From Bacillota bacterium (GTDB lineage: Bacteria; Bacillota; Clostridia; Acetivibrionales; DSM-1351): a DNA stretch of 49,118 nucleotides. The DNA lies in contig JAFABO010000157.1 in NCBI GenBank assembly GCA_023426005.1, positions 1 through 49,118 on the forward strand. Reading direction: 5' to 3'. The position numbers and the translations under genes were made by a program. Of this stretch, positions 35,583 through 44,513 are shown piece by piece. The notes under the pieces were generated by a model. The model was not told the origin of the DNA and did no database searches. It was given only the letters and a program-made list of their open reading frames with translations. How positions within the stretch are numbered: the first letter of the stretch is position 1; each line of letters begins with the position of its first letter.

Positions 35583-37827
35583 CAGTCCCTTCGGCAACCT
35601 CTTCCTTCACGAACAGCGGCCTGAAAACCATTACGCTCAAGGGGGGAAGGGTCAGCCTCAATCTGCAGGGCCTTCCGTGCAGAGGTTCCCGCTCTGTTTT
35701 ATATATTATATTTTCACAGTCCGGTTCATAGCCGCCGTATTTCTCAGAATTGCTGTTCAATACCAGCTCATAGTCCAGCTCAAAGGGTGCCCCTATGCAG
35801 TAGTTGCCGTTAACCGCCGGGGTAAAATTACAGACAAAGATCAGCATATCGTGGAAGTCGGTGCCCTTTCGCATAAAGGAAACCACACTGTGGTCGTTGT
35901 CATTGCAGTCAATCCACTCAAAACCGTCATAGCTGAAATCAACCTGATAAAGAGCTTTCTCGTTCACATATAAATTATTCAGATCACGGACAAAGGTCTG
36001 CATTTTTTTGTGCATCTCATAGTCCAGCAGATGCCAGTCAAGCCCCTTGTGGTCATTCCACTCGATAAACTGTCCGAATTCGCTTCCCATAAAGAGCAGC
36101 TTTTTGCCCGGGTGCCCAAGGGTATAACCATAGGTTACTCTTAGCCCGGCAAACTTCTGCCAGTAGTCACCCGGCATCTTGTTCAGCATGGAGTACTTGC
36201 CGTGAACCACCTCGTCATGCGAAAGCACAAGAACATAGTTTTCACTGAAGGAATACATGATGGAGAAGGTTATGAGGTTGTGGTGATATTTGCGGTATAT
36301 GGGGTCCATGCTTACATACTTGAGAAAATCATTCATCCAGCCCATGTTCCATTTAAAAGTGAAACCCAGGCCTCCCATATATGGCGGTTTCGTTATCATG
36401 GGCCATGAGGAGGATTCCTCGGCAATCATCATTATACCCTTAAAGTAGCTGAAAACTGTAGTATTGAGCTGCTTTAAAAAATCCATGGCCTCCAGGTTCA
36501 TGTTTCCGCCATATTTATTTGGAATCCATTGCTCGGGCTTTTTTGCATAGTCCAGGTAAATCATTGAGGCTACGGCATCAACTCTCAAACCGTCTATATG
36601 GTATTTTTCAAACCAGAATACGGCATTTGATATCAAAAAGTTTCTGACTTCGTTTCTGCCATGGTTGAATACCAGTGTTCCCCACTCTGGATGTTCTCCC
36701 TGTTTTGGGTCTTCATGTTCGTACACCGCCGTGCCGTCAAAACGGGCCAGACCGTGTGCATCCTTGGGGAAATGGGCAGGTACCCAGTCCAGAATCACAC
36801 CTATGCCGTTTTGGTGGCATTGATCCACCAGGTACATAAAGTCCTCAGGTATGCCATAGCGGCTTGTAGCAGCGTAATACCCCGTAACCTGATAGCCCCA
36901 GGAGCCATCAAAAGGGTGTTCTGTCACAGGCAGCAGCTCTATATGGGTATAGCCCATATCTTTTATATACGGAATCAGCCTGTCAGCAATAGCCCGGTAA
37001 TTGAGAAAAAAATCGCCGTTTTGGTCAGGTTCGGCCAGGGTGGACCAGGTTCCCAGATGCAGTTCATATATTGAAACCGGTGAAGAAAAAACATCGGTGT
37101 CTGCCCTCCGTTCCAGCCAGTTAGAATCACCCCACTTATAGTTGTCCAAGTCATAGACAATGGATGCTTTTGCGGGCCGCCTTTCCGCATAAAAGGCATA
37201 TGGATCCGCTTTGGTCAGTATTTGTTCTGCCTGCGTTTTTATTTCAAATTTATACATGTCTCCGCTGCCCACAAGGGGTATGAACAGCTCCCAGATGCCC
37301 GAGGCGCCCAATTGTCTCATTTGGTGCCGCCGTCCATCCCACTGGTTGAAGCTGCCTATGACACTTACTCTTCCGGCACAGGGGGCCCAAACCGAAAAGA
37401 GTGTGCCCGATACATTTCCGATGGTTGTAATGTGGGCGCCTAGCTTATCAAATATCCTATGGTGATTTCCCTGGCTGTACAGGTAAATATCATATTCCGA
37501 TATAACCGGCCAGAAGCTGTAAGGATCATGAGTCAGATAGCTATTGCCGGCCCGGTCGGTTATCTTCAGCTGATATTCAAATAAATCCTTTCTATTGGGA
37601 AAGGTTATTTCAAAAATTCCATTTTCATATTTTGGGGGAATGGGATAGAAGGTGTTTTCAGAAACCTCCAGCAGTTCAATAAGAGCCGCATCAGGATGAT
37701 AAACTCTGACTGCAATGTCCTTTTTTCTTCCCTTGCCGTCAACGACATGCATGCCGAGAAAGACATGAGGATCTCTGCAATCACCGTTGATTATGCTGTT
37801 AATAATATCCTGGTATCCGCTTCCCAT
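35545..37827 (-). CDS. glgB: 1,4-alpha-glucan branching enzyme (GlgB)
   Basis: A 760-residue GH13 branching enzyme that makes alpha-1,6 branches in glycogen. An N-terminal region precedes a CBM48 (FSVWAPCAGRVSVIGSFNQW). The catalytic barrel has PVTEHPFDGSWGYQVTGYYA, the nucleophile D417 in DGLRVDAVAS, acid/base E470 in IAEESSSWP and D538 in LSHDEVVHGK. The ATG at 37827 lies behind GGGGTGG; the longer frame is unsupported. The barrel is followed by an all-beta domain ending near LTLPPLSVMVFRP, then about 24 extra residues that run into the overlap with the TOPRIM gene. No other glycogen genes are in the window. Confidence 0.96.
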   Translation of the reverse strand: MGSGYQDIINSIINGDCRDPHVFLGMHVVDGKGRKKDIAVRVYHPDAALIELLEVSENTFYPIPPKYENGIFEITFPNRKDLFEYQLKITDRAGNSYLTHDPYSFWPVISEYDIYLYSQGNHHRIFDKLGAHITTIGNVSGTLFSVWAPCAGRVSVIGSFNQWDGRRHQMRQLGASGIWELFIPLVGSGDMYKFEIKTQAEQILTKADPYAFYAERRPAKASIVYDLDNYKWGDSNWLERRADTDVFSSPVSIYELHLGTWSTLAEPDQNGDFFLNYRAIADRLIPYIKDMGYTHIELLPVTEHPFDGSWGYQVTGYYAATSRYGIPEDFMYLVDQCHQNGIGVILDWVPAHFPKDAHGLARFDGTAVYEHEDPKQGEHPEWGTLVFNHGRNEVRNFLISNAVFWFEKYHIDGLRVDAVASMIYLDYAKKPEQWIPNKYGGNMNLEAMDFLKQLNTTVFSYFKGIMMIAEESSSWPMITKPPYMGGLGFTFKWNMGWMNDFLKYVSMDPIYRKYHHNLITFSIMYSFSENYVLVLSHDEVVHGKYSMLNKMPGDYWQKFAGLRVTYGYTLGHPGKKLLFMGSEFGQFIEWNDHKGLDWHLLDYEMHKKMQTFVRDLNNLYVNEKALYQVDFSYDGFEWIDCNDNDHSVVSFMRKGTDFHDMLIFVCNFTPAVNGNYCIGAPFELDYELVLNSNSEKYGGYEPDCENIIYKTEREPLHGRPCRLRLTLPPLSVMVFRPLFVKEEVAEGTVILLQALDYNQQ

Positions 37828-37884
37828 TAAACCACCCCTGATAAAATATTTGCAGGTCACATTAGACAAGCCTATATTTACCAT

Positions 37885-37914
37885 ACTATAACATTTTGAT
37901 CAATTCCACAAGAA
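37885..37914 (-). promoter_or_regulatory. Possible glgB promoter
   Basis: On the minus strand TTCTTG (37909-37914), 18 bases, TATAGT (37885-37890), about 58 bases upstream of the glgB ATG. The -10 is good and the -35 weak. The surrounding 37828-38199 gap has no credible gene; it also holds a possible terminator and the palindromic element listed next. Confidence 0.4.
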
Positions 37915-37980
37915 CAAAGGTGGAAGGCACTTTTTGGCTGCTGTGCAATGCAGGTGCACCATGGTTTCCCATAGAGGGCA

Positions 37981-38006
37981 AAAAAATAAGGAGCTTTCGC
38001 CCCCGC
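37981..38006 (-). terminator. Possible terminator downstream of the xylFGH-type operon
   Basis: On the minus strand GGGGC-GAAA-GCTCC (37991-38004) is a short GC stem closed by a GNRA tetraloop and followed by TTATTTTTTT. The stem is only five pairs, so the call is tentative. It would end transcripts from the sugar operon after they cross the palindromic element. Confidence 0.42.
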
Positions 38007-38013
38007 AAACTAG

Positions 38014-38171
38014 TAGTTTGGGACATCTAAAACTTATATTGTCCGGCGAGGAAAATTTTTTCAGGACAAGGCGGAGGATGGCGGAATAATCACTTTATTC
38101 CAACTGACGACAACGCTGTTCTGGGGAAATTTAACCGTCGGCAATGTATGAATTTAGATGTTACAGACTAC
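38014..38171. mobile_element. MITE-like near-palindromic element flanked by TA
   Basis: The left end GTAGTTTGGGACATCTAAA (from 38014) and the inverted right end GTAGTCTGTAACATCTAAA (ending 38171) match at 16 of 19 positions. Weaker complementarity continues inward (AAATTT and CAG-ACA blocks on both arms) to a central perfect hairpin GGAATAA-TCAC-TTTATTCC region near 38083-38101. Both ends are flanked by TA (38012-38013 and 38172-38173), the target duplication made by IS630/Tc1-mariner transposases. There is no reading frame inside. It could instead be a structured RNA or an mRNA-stabilising hairpin at the end of the sugar operon. Confidence 0.6.
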
Positions 38172-38199
38172 TAAGAAAGAATAAAAATTGAAAGATGAG

Positions 38200-39429
38200 T
38201 TAAACCCTTTTGCTGAATTTGATATCAAACCAAACTGCCAAAAGAAGTATCAAGCCTTTAACGATGTACTGGGCCGATACATTGGCATTCATAAGGCTCA
38301 TGCCGTTGTCGAGACTTCCCATGACAAGAGCTCCTATGATACAGCCGGCGATTGTTCCTGCACCACCAAGAGTACTGGTTCCACCGATAACTGCCGATGC
38401 GATGGCGTCCAGTTCCATGTTTGTTCCTGCAGAACCTGTTGCCGCATTAAGTCTTGCAGTATATACAATACCTGCTATGGTGGAAAGCAGGCCCATTAAA
38501 ACGAATATGCCAAGGTTCACCTTATTTATATTTATACCGGAGAGCCTGGCAGCCTCCTTGTTACCGCCTATGGCATATACGTGACGCCCAAAAGTTGATT
38601 TTTCAGCAATTATCGTAAATATTACTATTATTGCGATTAAGAGTAATATTGCATATGGTATACCCATATAGCTTGCCATTATCCCGATTACCAGGGCAAT
38701 CAGCAGTGAAAAGCCCACCATTTTCGCAATTTGCAGCGACATTGGAAGTACTTCAAAGCCGTATTTTATTCTGGATCTTCTCTTTTTTATTTCAAAAATC
38801 AAATAGCATATAATGAAAACCACACCTATTAAAGCGCTGGTATCGCTAAAGGGGAGGCCTTGATTTATTTTTGGCAGATAGCCCTGTCCAATGGCTTTAA
38901 AGGTATCATTCATGGGTGCGATGGAGTTGCCGCCCGTAATTGCGATAACACCGCCTCTGAAGGCCAGAAGGCCGGCCAGTGTTACTATAAAGGCGGGCAC
39001 TTTTCCATAGGCTACCCAGAAGCCCTGGAAAAGGCCTAATAGCAGACCGATACCCACAGTGATGGCAATTGTTTCTATTGTACCCATATGGCCTTTAACC
39101 ATCAACTGAGCGGCTATTGCTCCTGTTAAGCCGACAAAGGAGCCGACTGAAAGGTCAATGTGGCCGGCTACCATTACCAGAACCATACCACAGGCGGCTA
39201 TGGCGGTTGCAGCACACTGTAAAAACAGGTTGGACAGGTTTCTTGAGGAAATAAATATTCCGTCGGTAACAATTGTGAAGAAACCCCAAATGACCAACAG
39301 GGCCAGTATCATTGTGTACTGACGCATATTTCCCTTAAGTGTGCCCGCTAAAATTTCTCTGATTGATTTTGTATTGCCCAAAACATTCTGATTATTTTTT
39401 GCTATGGTGTTTATTTCTGCATTCCCCAT
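38200..39429 (-). CDS. xylH: Sugar ABC transporter permease, XylH/GguB-type
   Basis: A 409-residue permease with about ten predicted helices after a soluble N-terminal stretch. GMVLVMVAGHIDLSVGSFVG, RHVYAIGGNKEAARLSGI and VIGGTSTLGGAGTIAGCIIG are the signature of ribose/xylose-class (BPD_transp_2) permeases. The ATG at 39429 lies eight bases after GGAGG and one base after the ATPase stop; an upstream in-frame start would overlap that gene. It is the last gene of xylF-G-H. Substrate is probably xylose or several monosaccharides; XylH and GguB are not separable by eye. Confidence 0.93.
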   Translation of the reverse strand: MGNAEINTIAKNNQNVLGNTKSIREILAGTLKGNMRQYTMILALLVIWGFFTIVTDGIFISSRNLSNLFLQCAATAIAACGMVLVMVAGHIDLSVGSFVGLTGAIAAQLMVKGHMGTIETIAITVGIGLLLGLFQGFWVAYGKVPAFIVTLAGLLAFRGGVIAITGGNSIAPMNDTFKAIGQGYLPKINQGLPFSDTSALIGVVFIICYLIFEIKKRRSRIKYGFEVLPMSLQIAKMVGFSLLIALVIGIMASYMGIPYAILLLIAIIVIFTIIAEKSTFGRHVYAIGGNKEAARLSGININKVNLGIFVLMGLLSTIAGIVYTARLNAATGSAGTNMELDAIASAVIGGTSTLGGAGTIAGCIIGALVMGSLDNGMSLMNANVSAQYIVKGLILLLAVWFDIKFSKRV

Positions 39430-39430
39430 A

Positions 39431-40951
39431 TTACATTCCTCCTGTGGCATATGTTAAAATGTTCTCTTGAGTTGCTTCTTCCCGGTTAAATTCTTTTGTG
39501 AGACGGCCTTCATGCATAACGAGGATTCTGTCGCTCATTCCAAGTATTTCAGGCAGCTCGGAGGATATCATGATAATGCACACACCCTCGTCTATCAACT
39601 TGTTCATAATGTTGTATATTTCAAATTTAGCGCCTACATCTATACCACGGGTAGGTTCATCCATAATCAGAATTTTAGGCTTTGTCATGAGCCATTTGGC
39701 AAGTACCACCTTTTGCTGGTTACCACCGCTGAGGTTCGAGGCTTTTTGCTCAATTGTCGGAGTTTTTATTCTCAAGTCTTCAACATATTGGTTGGTATTT
39801 TTTATTACCTCATTAGCGTTGATCAGTGTTAATTTTGAAATGGCTTCAAGACTTGATAATGTAACATTGTTTTTTATATCCATTCCAAGAATCAAACCAT
39901 AGCGCTTTCTATCTTCAGATACATAACTTATACCGGCTTCAATGGCCTGTTTGGGATTCTTTATGGAGACTTTTTTGCCTTCCAGAACCAATTCCCCGCT
40001 GATATTGGTTCCATACGCTCCGAAAATGCTCATAACAAGTTCAGTCCTGCCGGCTCCCATAAGCCCTGCTATACCCAGGATCTCGCCTTTGCGGATTTTA
40101 AAGCTTGCATTATCTATGGCCTTCAGCTGAGGCAGGTCCGGGTTGTGAACAGTCCAATTCTTAACTTCCATAACAACCTGTCCGGGCTTGTGTTCCTTCC
40201 TTGGAAAGCGCTGGGTTAATTCGCGTCCGACCATTTTGGCTATGACCTTGTTCTCAGTTATTTCACCAACAGGTTCGGTTCCGACTGTTTTACCGTCACG
40301 GAGGATGGTGATGTTATCCGCTATTTCAAAGACTTCATTAAGTTTGTGTGAAATATATATGCATGTTACACCTTTGGATTTTAATTCCTTAAGAATTTGT
40401 AACAGATTTTCCGTTTCTGACTCTGTAAGTGCAGCAGACGGCTCATCCAGAATAAGGATTTCAGCCTTCTTGGAAATTGCTTTTGCAATTTCAACCAGCT
40501 GCTGCTGGCCAATACCCAGATTTATTACCTTGGTATTAGGGTTTAAATTAAGTCTTACCTCATTGAGGACTTTCTGACTTTCTGCATAGGATTTGTCCCA
40601 GTCAATAAGACCGGTTTTTTTGACTTTTTCATTGCCAAGGAAAATATTTTCGCATACGCTCATTTGTTTGACGAGAGCAAGTTCCTGATAAATAATAGCT
40701 ATTCCTGCCTTTTCGCTGTCCTTTATACTGGAATAGCTTTGTGTACTGCCCTTTACCATTATTTCACCCGTGTAAGTGCCGGTGGGATAAACTCCGCTGA
40801 GAACTTTCATCAGAGTTGATTTTCCTGCCCCATTTTCTCCGCACAGTGCGTGGATTTCACCTTTTTTAACCTTGAAGGTAACATCGTCCAGTGCCTTGAC
40901 TCCCGGGAACTCTTTAGTGATGTTCCTCATTTCCAATATATACTCGCTCAT
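39431..40951 (-). CDS. xylG: Sugar ABC transporter ATP-binding protein, XylG/GguA-type
   Basis: A 506-residue ATPase with two fused ABC domains. Domain 1 has Walker A GENGAGKSTLM and LSGVYPTGTYTGEI, the XylG/GguA pattern; its Walker B is ILILDEPSAALT. Domain 2 has the degenerate GLMGAGRTELV, the signature NLSGGNQQKVVLAKWL and ILIMDEPTRGIDVG. GGAGGT precedes the ATG. It energises uptake with XylH and the binding protein encoded upstream. A hairpin lies in the 93-base gap to xylF. Confidence 0.94.
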   Translation of the reverse strand: MSEYILEMRNITKEFPGVKALDDVTFKVKKGEIHALCGENGAGKSTLMKVLSGVYPTGTYTGEIMVKGSTQSYSSIKDSEKAGIAIIYQELALVKQMSVCENIFLGNEKVKKTGLIDWDKSYAESQKVLNEVRLNLNPNTKVINLGIGQQQLVEIAKAISKKAEILILDEPSAALTESETENLLQILKELKSKGVTCIYISHKLNEVFEIADNITILRDGKTVGTEPVGEITENKVIAKMVGRELTQRFPRKEHKPGQVVMEVKNWTVHNPDLPQLKAIDNASFKIRKGEILGIAGLMGAGRTELVMSIFGAYGTNISGELVLEGKKVSIKNPKQAIEAGISYVSEDRKRYGLILGMDIKNNVTLSSLEAISKLTLINANEVIKNTNQYVEDLRIKTPTIEQKASNLSGGNQQKVVLAKWLMTKPKILIMDEPTRGIDVGAKFEIYNIMNKLIDEGVCIIMISSELPEILGMSDRILVMHEGRLTKEFNREEATQENILTYATGGM

Positions 40952-40991
40952 AATGACCTCCAGTGGGCTTCCCTATTTCCATTTAAAAGCT

Positions 40992-41028
40992 TTTATGGGG
41001 AATAACATAGCTGCCATTCCCCCATAAA
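40992..41028 (-). other. Intercistronic hairpin between xylF and xylG
   Basis: On the minus strand TTTATGGGGGAAT and ATTCCCCATAAA pair over 12 positions with one bulged G and a 12-base loop, in the gap just after the xylF stop. It lacks a good T-run. Hairpins here in binding-protein operons usually stabilise upstream mRNA or partly terminate, so that binding protein exceeds permease. Confidence 0.62.
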
Positions 41029-41044
41029 TTTTCAGTGATTTATA

Positions 41045-42124
41045 CTATTTGTTGTAAACGTCTTCTTTCTTGAGATAACCGCTATCTATAAGGATCTTGT
41101 CGATATTGGTCTTGTCAACTGCTTCAGCAGCCAGCAGGATTGACGGAACATCCATCTTTTCATTGTTTACTTTCTGATCTGCACCCGGGTCTTCACCTCT
41201 GGCCATCTTTATTGCTGCTTCAACGGCTGCTTCACCAAGTTTTCTGGTATCCTTGAATACTGTCATTCCCTGGGTACCTTCGACTATTCTCTTGGCGGCT
41301 GAAAGTTCGGAATCCTGTCCGGTTATAGGCACTTTACCGGCCAGGCCCTGAGCAGCCAAAGCCTGGATGCATCCGCCTGAAGTACCGTCATTGGGCGCAA
41401 GTACTCCCTGGACATTGTTATTGTTGGCAGTTAGTGCATTTTCCATCAATTTAAGTGCGTTGTCGGGCTTCCAGTCTACAACCGGCTGTTCCATAACAAC
41501 CTTGTAATCTCCGCTATCTATCTTGGGCTGCAGATATTTGGCAGCACCCTCCTTGAAGAGTGTAGCGTTATTATCTGTGGGAGCACCGGAAAGCCAGACA
41601 ATATTACCTTTATCTAAATGCTCTGTTAACCATTTTCCCTGAAGTTCTCCAACCTTTACGTTGTCAAAGGACAAATAAACGTCAACATCAGTACCCATAA
41701 CAAGTCTATCGTAGGAAATAACCTTGATACCTGCCTTGTGAGCCTTGTCAACTGTTGATGCAGCTGCCTTGGCGTCGTGAGGAGCAAGAATTAATATATC
41801 GATACCCTGTGAAATCAGATTCTCAACCTGTGAATCCTGCTTAGCAGCATCCATGTTTGCAACCTGTACAGCAATATCAACTCCTGCTTTTTTTGCGGCT
41901 TCTTCCATGGTGGCTTTGTCTCTGACCCATCTTTCCTCCTGTTGTGTAGGAAGAGAAAGTCCGATTTTTATTTTCTTGTCGGCTGCCGGAGATGATGTAG
42001 CTGTTGAATTTCCACCTGGTGATGAACCTTTGCTTGCTGAATTGTTTGCACCGCAGCCTGCAAAAAGTGAAATTGACATCATGCCTGCTAAAGCCATTGC
42101 AGCTAAACGTACTGATTTTTTCAT
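41045..42124 (-). CDS. xylF: Sugar-binding lipoprotein, XylF/ChvE-type
   Basis: A 359-residue periplasmic-binding-protein-fold lipoprotein. The lipobox LFAGC places the lipidated cysteine at residue 24, followed by a Ser/Gly/Thr-rich linker. The mature part resembles E. coli XylF throughout: QQEERWVRDK, ISYDRLVMGTDVDVYLSFDN, KLMENALTANNNNVQG, IQALAAQGLAGKVPITGQD and VEGTQGMTVFKDTRKLGEA. It delivers a monosaccharide, probably xylose, to XylGH. The ATG at 42124 follows GGGAGG by seven bases; a longer in-frame start lacks a ribosome site and a signal sequence. Confidence 0.93.
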   Translation of the reverse strand: MKKSVRLAAMALAGMMSISLFAGCGANNSASKGSSPGGNSTATSSPAADKKIKIGLSLPTQQEERWVRDKATMEEAAKKAGVDIAVQVANMDAAKQDSQVENLISQGIDILILAPHDAKAAASTVDKAHKAGIKVISYDRLVMGTDVDVYLSFDNVKVGELQGKWLTEHLDKGNIVWLSGAPTDNNATLFKEGAAKYLQPKIDSGDYKVVMEQPVVDWKPDNALKLMENALTANNNNVQGVLAPNDGTSGGCIQALAAQGLAGKVPITGQDSELSAAKRIVEGTQGMTVFKDTRKLGEAAVEAAIKMARGEDPGADQKVNNEKMDVPSILLAAEAVDKTNIDKILIDSGYLKKEDVYNK

Positions 42125-42337
42125 AAACAATCCTCCCGAAATGTAGTGTTTTCTTTTGCAACAAGCTGTATTAAGCAGCTGTTGCGGGTACATTTACAGG
42201 ATATATCAGCGGGGGACTAAAGTCGCTGGAGAGAATTACTAAGGTCTTACTATTATTGTGATGGTAAAAGTTATAACAATAAAGATTAGCATTTTTTTAA
42301 TGACAATTTAGGTAAGACTGAACATTCCTTGTTACAT

Positions 42338-42349
42338 ACTTGTACAAGT
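42338..42349. promoter_or_regulatory. Perfect 12-base palindrome, candidate operator
   Basis: ACTTGTACAAGT, a perfect palindrome 46 bases before the DUF3231 ATG and within the divergent region that also serves xylF. It matches no regulator box I can name with confidence. Confidence 0.4.
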
Positions 42350-42395
42350 TTAGGAAAATACTAATACGGTCAATATTTAATATGGAGGAAACAAT

Positions 42396-43397
42396 ATGCA
42401 GGATAAAACAAGGTTAGATATTTTATCGTCTGAAGTTTCAGGACTTTGGTCAACTTATATGTATGATTCTTTAGCAATTTGTGTCTTGGAGCATTTTATA
42501 AAAACACTGAATGATACCGAAATACATCCTATTCTTAAATATGCCGAAGATATGTCAAGAGAGCATATAAATTTAATTTCCGGCATGCTGGAGAAGGATG
42601 GACTTACGGTACCTGAAGGCTTTACCCGGGAGGACGTTGACCTTGACGCCCCCAAATTGTTCACCGACCCCTTTTATCTGTTTTATTTGCTGAATATGGG
42701 CATGATAGGGATGAACAATTATACTTTAATTTTAAATCATAGCTCCAGGATCGATATCAGGAACTTTTTTTCAGCATGTATACGGGAATCAGTTGAATTA
42801 TACAATATGACGGTGGATACTTTACAGAAGCAGGGCCTTTTTATTAAGTCACCAAGAATAGAGTTTACAAAAAGTATAGACTTTATTGACACTCAGGATT
42901 TCTTTGCGGGAGGTTGGTTTGCTCAAAAAAGAAATTTGCTGGCACAGGAGGTAACTACAATATTCGCCAACTTGAGATTTAACAAGGTTGGGGGTGATCT
43001 GATCGCCGCCTTCGGCCAGGTGGCCGGTTCTGACAGACTGAAGGATTATTTCTTCAAGGGAAGGGAGCTTGCAGCTAAAAAGACCAAAAAATTGGTGGAG
43101 TTTTTTACCGATGAGAACATTCCGGTCCCATCGACATTTGATTCTTTTATAACCGACTCTACTGTTTCACCTTTCTCCGATAAACTCATGCTATTTCACA
43201 TAGTAACACTGATAGGGTCAAGTATTATCCAGGATGGGACAGGTTTAGCCACTGCCATGAGGCATGACCTCCAGCTCCATTTTTCCGCATCTGCAATGGA
43301 CAGCGCCAAATATTCGGAAGACGGCCTGGATTTATTGATTGAAAACCGCTGGTTGGAGCAGCCTCCCCAGCATATTAACCATAAAAGGCTGACATAG
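42396..43397 (+). CDS. DUF3231 protein with tandem ferritin-like repeats
   Basis: A 333-residue, largely helical protein made of two similar halves (about 1-160 and 170-333). Each half has a pattern of paired helices with acidic and histidine residues (AEDMSREHINLISGMLEKDG; KGRELAAKKTKKLVEFFTDE). This matches DUF3231, a spore-former family with a ferritin-like fold and no proven function. GGAGG precedes the ATG by seven bases. It is the only plus-strand gene inside an otherwise minus-strand sugar locus, so it is either unrelated or an insertion. Whether the metal ligands of ferritins are complete cannot be judged by eye. Confidence 0.82.
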   Translation: MQDKTRLDILSSEVSGLWSTYMYDSLAICVLEHFIKTLNDTEIHPILKYAEDMSREHINLISGMLEKDGLTVPEGFTREDVDLDAPKLFTDPFYLFYLLNMGMIGMNNYTLILNHSSRIDIRNFFSACIRESVELYNMTVDTLQKQGLFIKSPRIEFTKSIDFIDTQDFFAGGWFAQKRNLLAQEVTTIFANLRFNKVGGDLIAAFGQVAGSDRLKDYFFKGRELAAKKTKKLVEFFTDENIPVPSTFDSFITDSTVSPFSDKLMLFHIVTLIGSSIIQDGTGLATAMRHDLQLHFSASAMDSAKYSEDGLDLLIENRWLEQPPQHINHKRLT

Positions 43398-43442
43398 CTG
43401 CTTCAGACCCCGGTTAAAACTTGTAACCTTAAGAAAATAATG

Positions 43443-44513
43443 CTATTTATCCGGCCATTGATTCCGCGGGACATTGAGATATACATCCTCCAGTCTGTGG
43501 AAGCCGTCACTTATTACCGTGTCGACCAGATTATCCTTTGTAACCACTATGGGATCAACCTTTGCAAAGGGTATATCATTTTCGCCGTCGCTGATATATG
43601 TATTGCACGCATAATAATTATTTTTGAGCAGGCCAAAGGCCACATCCACCGCTTTTTCAGCCAGTTGATCAATGGGTTTGTATATTGTCATCAACTGAGT
43701 TCCCTCGGCAACACGCTGACAGCCGGAAATGTCGGCATCGTGGCCTGCTACCAAAACTTTTCCCGCCAATTGCTGCTCGGCGAGAGCTTCTATGGCAGCA
43801 CCGGCCAGACTGTCATTGGCTGCAAGTATGGCATCAATTTTTTTCCCGCCTTGAAGTGCTTTCTCGACACACTTGAAGGAGTCTTCAGGTCTCCAGTCAT
43901 TTGCCCATATTTCATCAACTATTTTTATTGACTTATCATAGATATATTTATTGAGAATATTTTTATAACCCTCGTTATACATATAACTATTATAATCGGT
44001 TTTTGCACCGTTGATTATAATATAGTTGCCCATGGGGACTTTTGAAACCATGAGCGATGCCATATATTCACCAACCTTCGTATTGTCAAAGGATACATAA
44101 AAGTCGGCATTGGCATTTTTTATCAGACGGTCATAGCAAATTACCTTGACTCCCTTCTTTTTGGCAAGATCCACGGCTTCTGCGGATTTTTCGGAATCCT
44201 GGGGTACAATCAAAAGGATATCGATATTTTGATCCAGCAGGTATTTGACCTGTTTGATCTGATCGTCGGAGTTGTTATTTGCATTCTGTACGATAACTTC
44301 CGCACCTCTGGCTTTAGCTTTTGCAACCAGAATATCCATATCCCGCTGCCAGCGCTCCTCCTGTAAGGTTGCCATGGAAAAGCCCATAGTAATTTTTCCG
44401 TTCTTGTCCGCAGGTCTGTCCTGTCCGGACAAAGAAGAACAACCCGCTGTAAAAAACATGGATAAAATAAAGGCTGAACCTGCCAAAAAGGCTTTTAATC
44501 GAAAATTCTTCAT
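43443..44513 (-). CDS. Second XylF-like sugar-binding lipoprotein
   Basis: A 356-residue binding lipoprotein with lipobox FTAGC (cysteine 25), clearly paralogous to the XylF-type protein 1.3 kb away: LQEERWQRDMDILVAKAKAR, ICYDRLIKNANADFYVSFDN, EALAEQQLAGKVLVAGHDAD and VAEGTQLMTIYKPIDQLAEK. The ATG at 44513 overlaps the response-regulator stop (TGATG), so it is translated with the two-component genes rather than with a permease. That placement suggests either an extra receptor for the XylGH importer or a signalling partner for the sensor kinase. Confidence 0.9.
   Translation of the reverse strand: MKNFRLKAFLAGSAFILSMFFTAGCSSLSGQDRPADKNGKITMGFSMATLQEERWQRDMDILVAKAKARGAEVIVQNANNNSDDQIKQVKYLLDQNIDILLIVPQDSEKSAEAVDLAKKKGVKVICYDRLIKNANADFYVSFDNTKVGEYMASLMVSKVPMGNYIIINGAKTDYNSYMYNEGYKNILNKYIYDKSIKIVDEIWANDWRPEDSFKCVEKALQGGKKIDAILAANDSLAGAAIEALAEQQLAGKVLVAGHDADISGCQRVAEGTQLMTIYKPIDQLAEKAVDVAFGLLKNNYYACNTYISDGENDIPFAKVDPIVVTKDNLVDTVISDGFHRLEDVYLNVPRNQWPDK

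Noticed and set aside
37920..38180. A possible riboswitch in the glgB leader
   Set aside because: The putative glgB promoter is closer to glgB than this structure, no known aptamer core is present, and the inverted ends with TA flanks are better explained as a MITE-like element.
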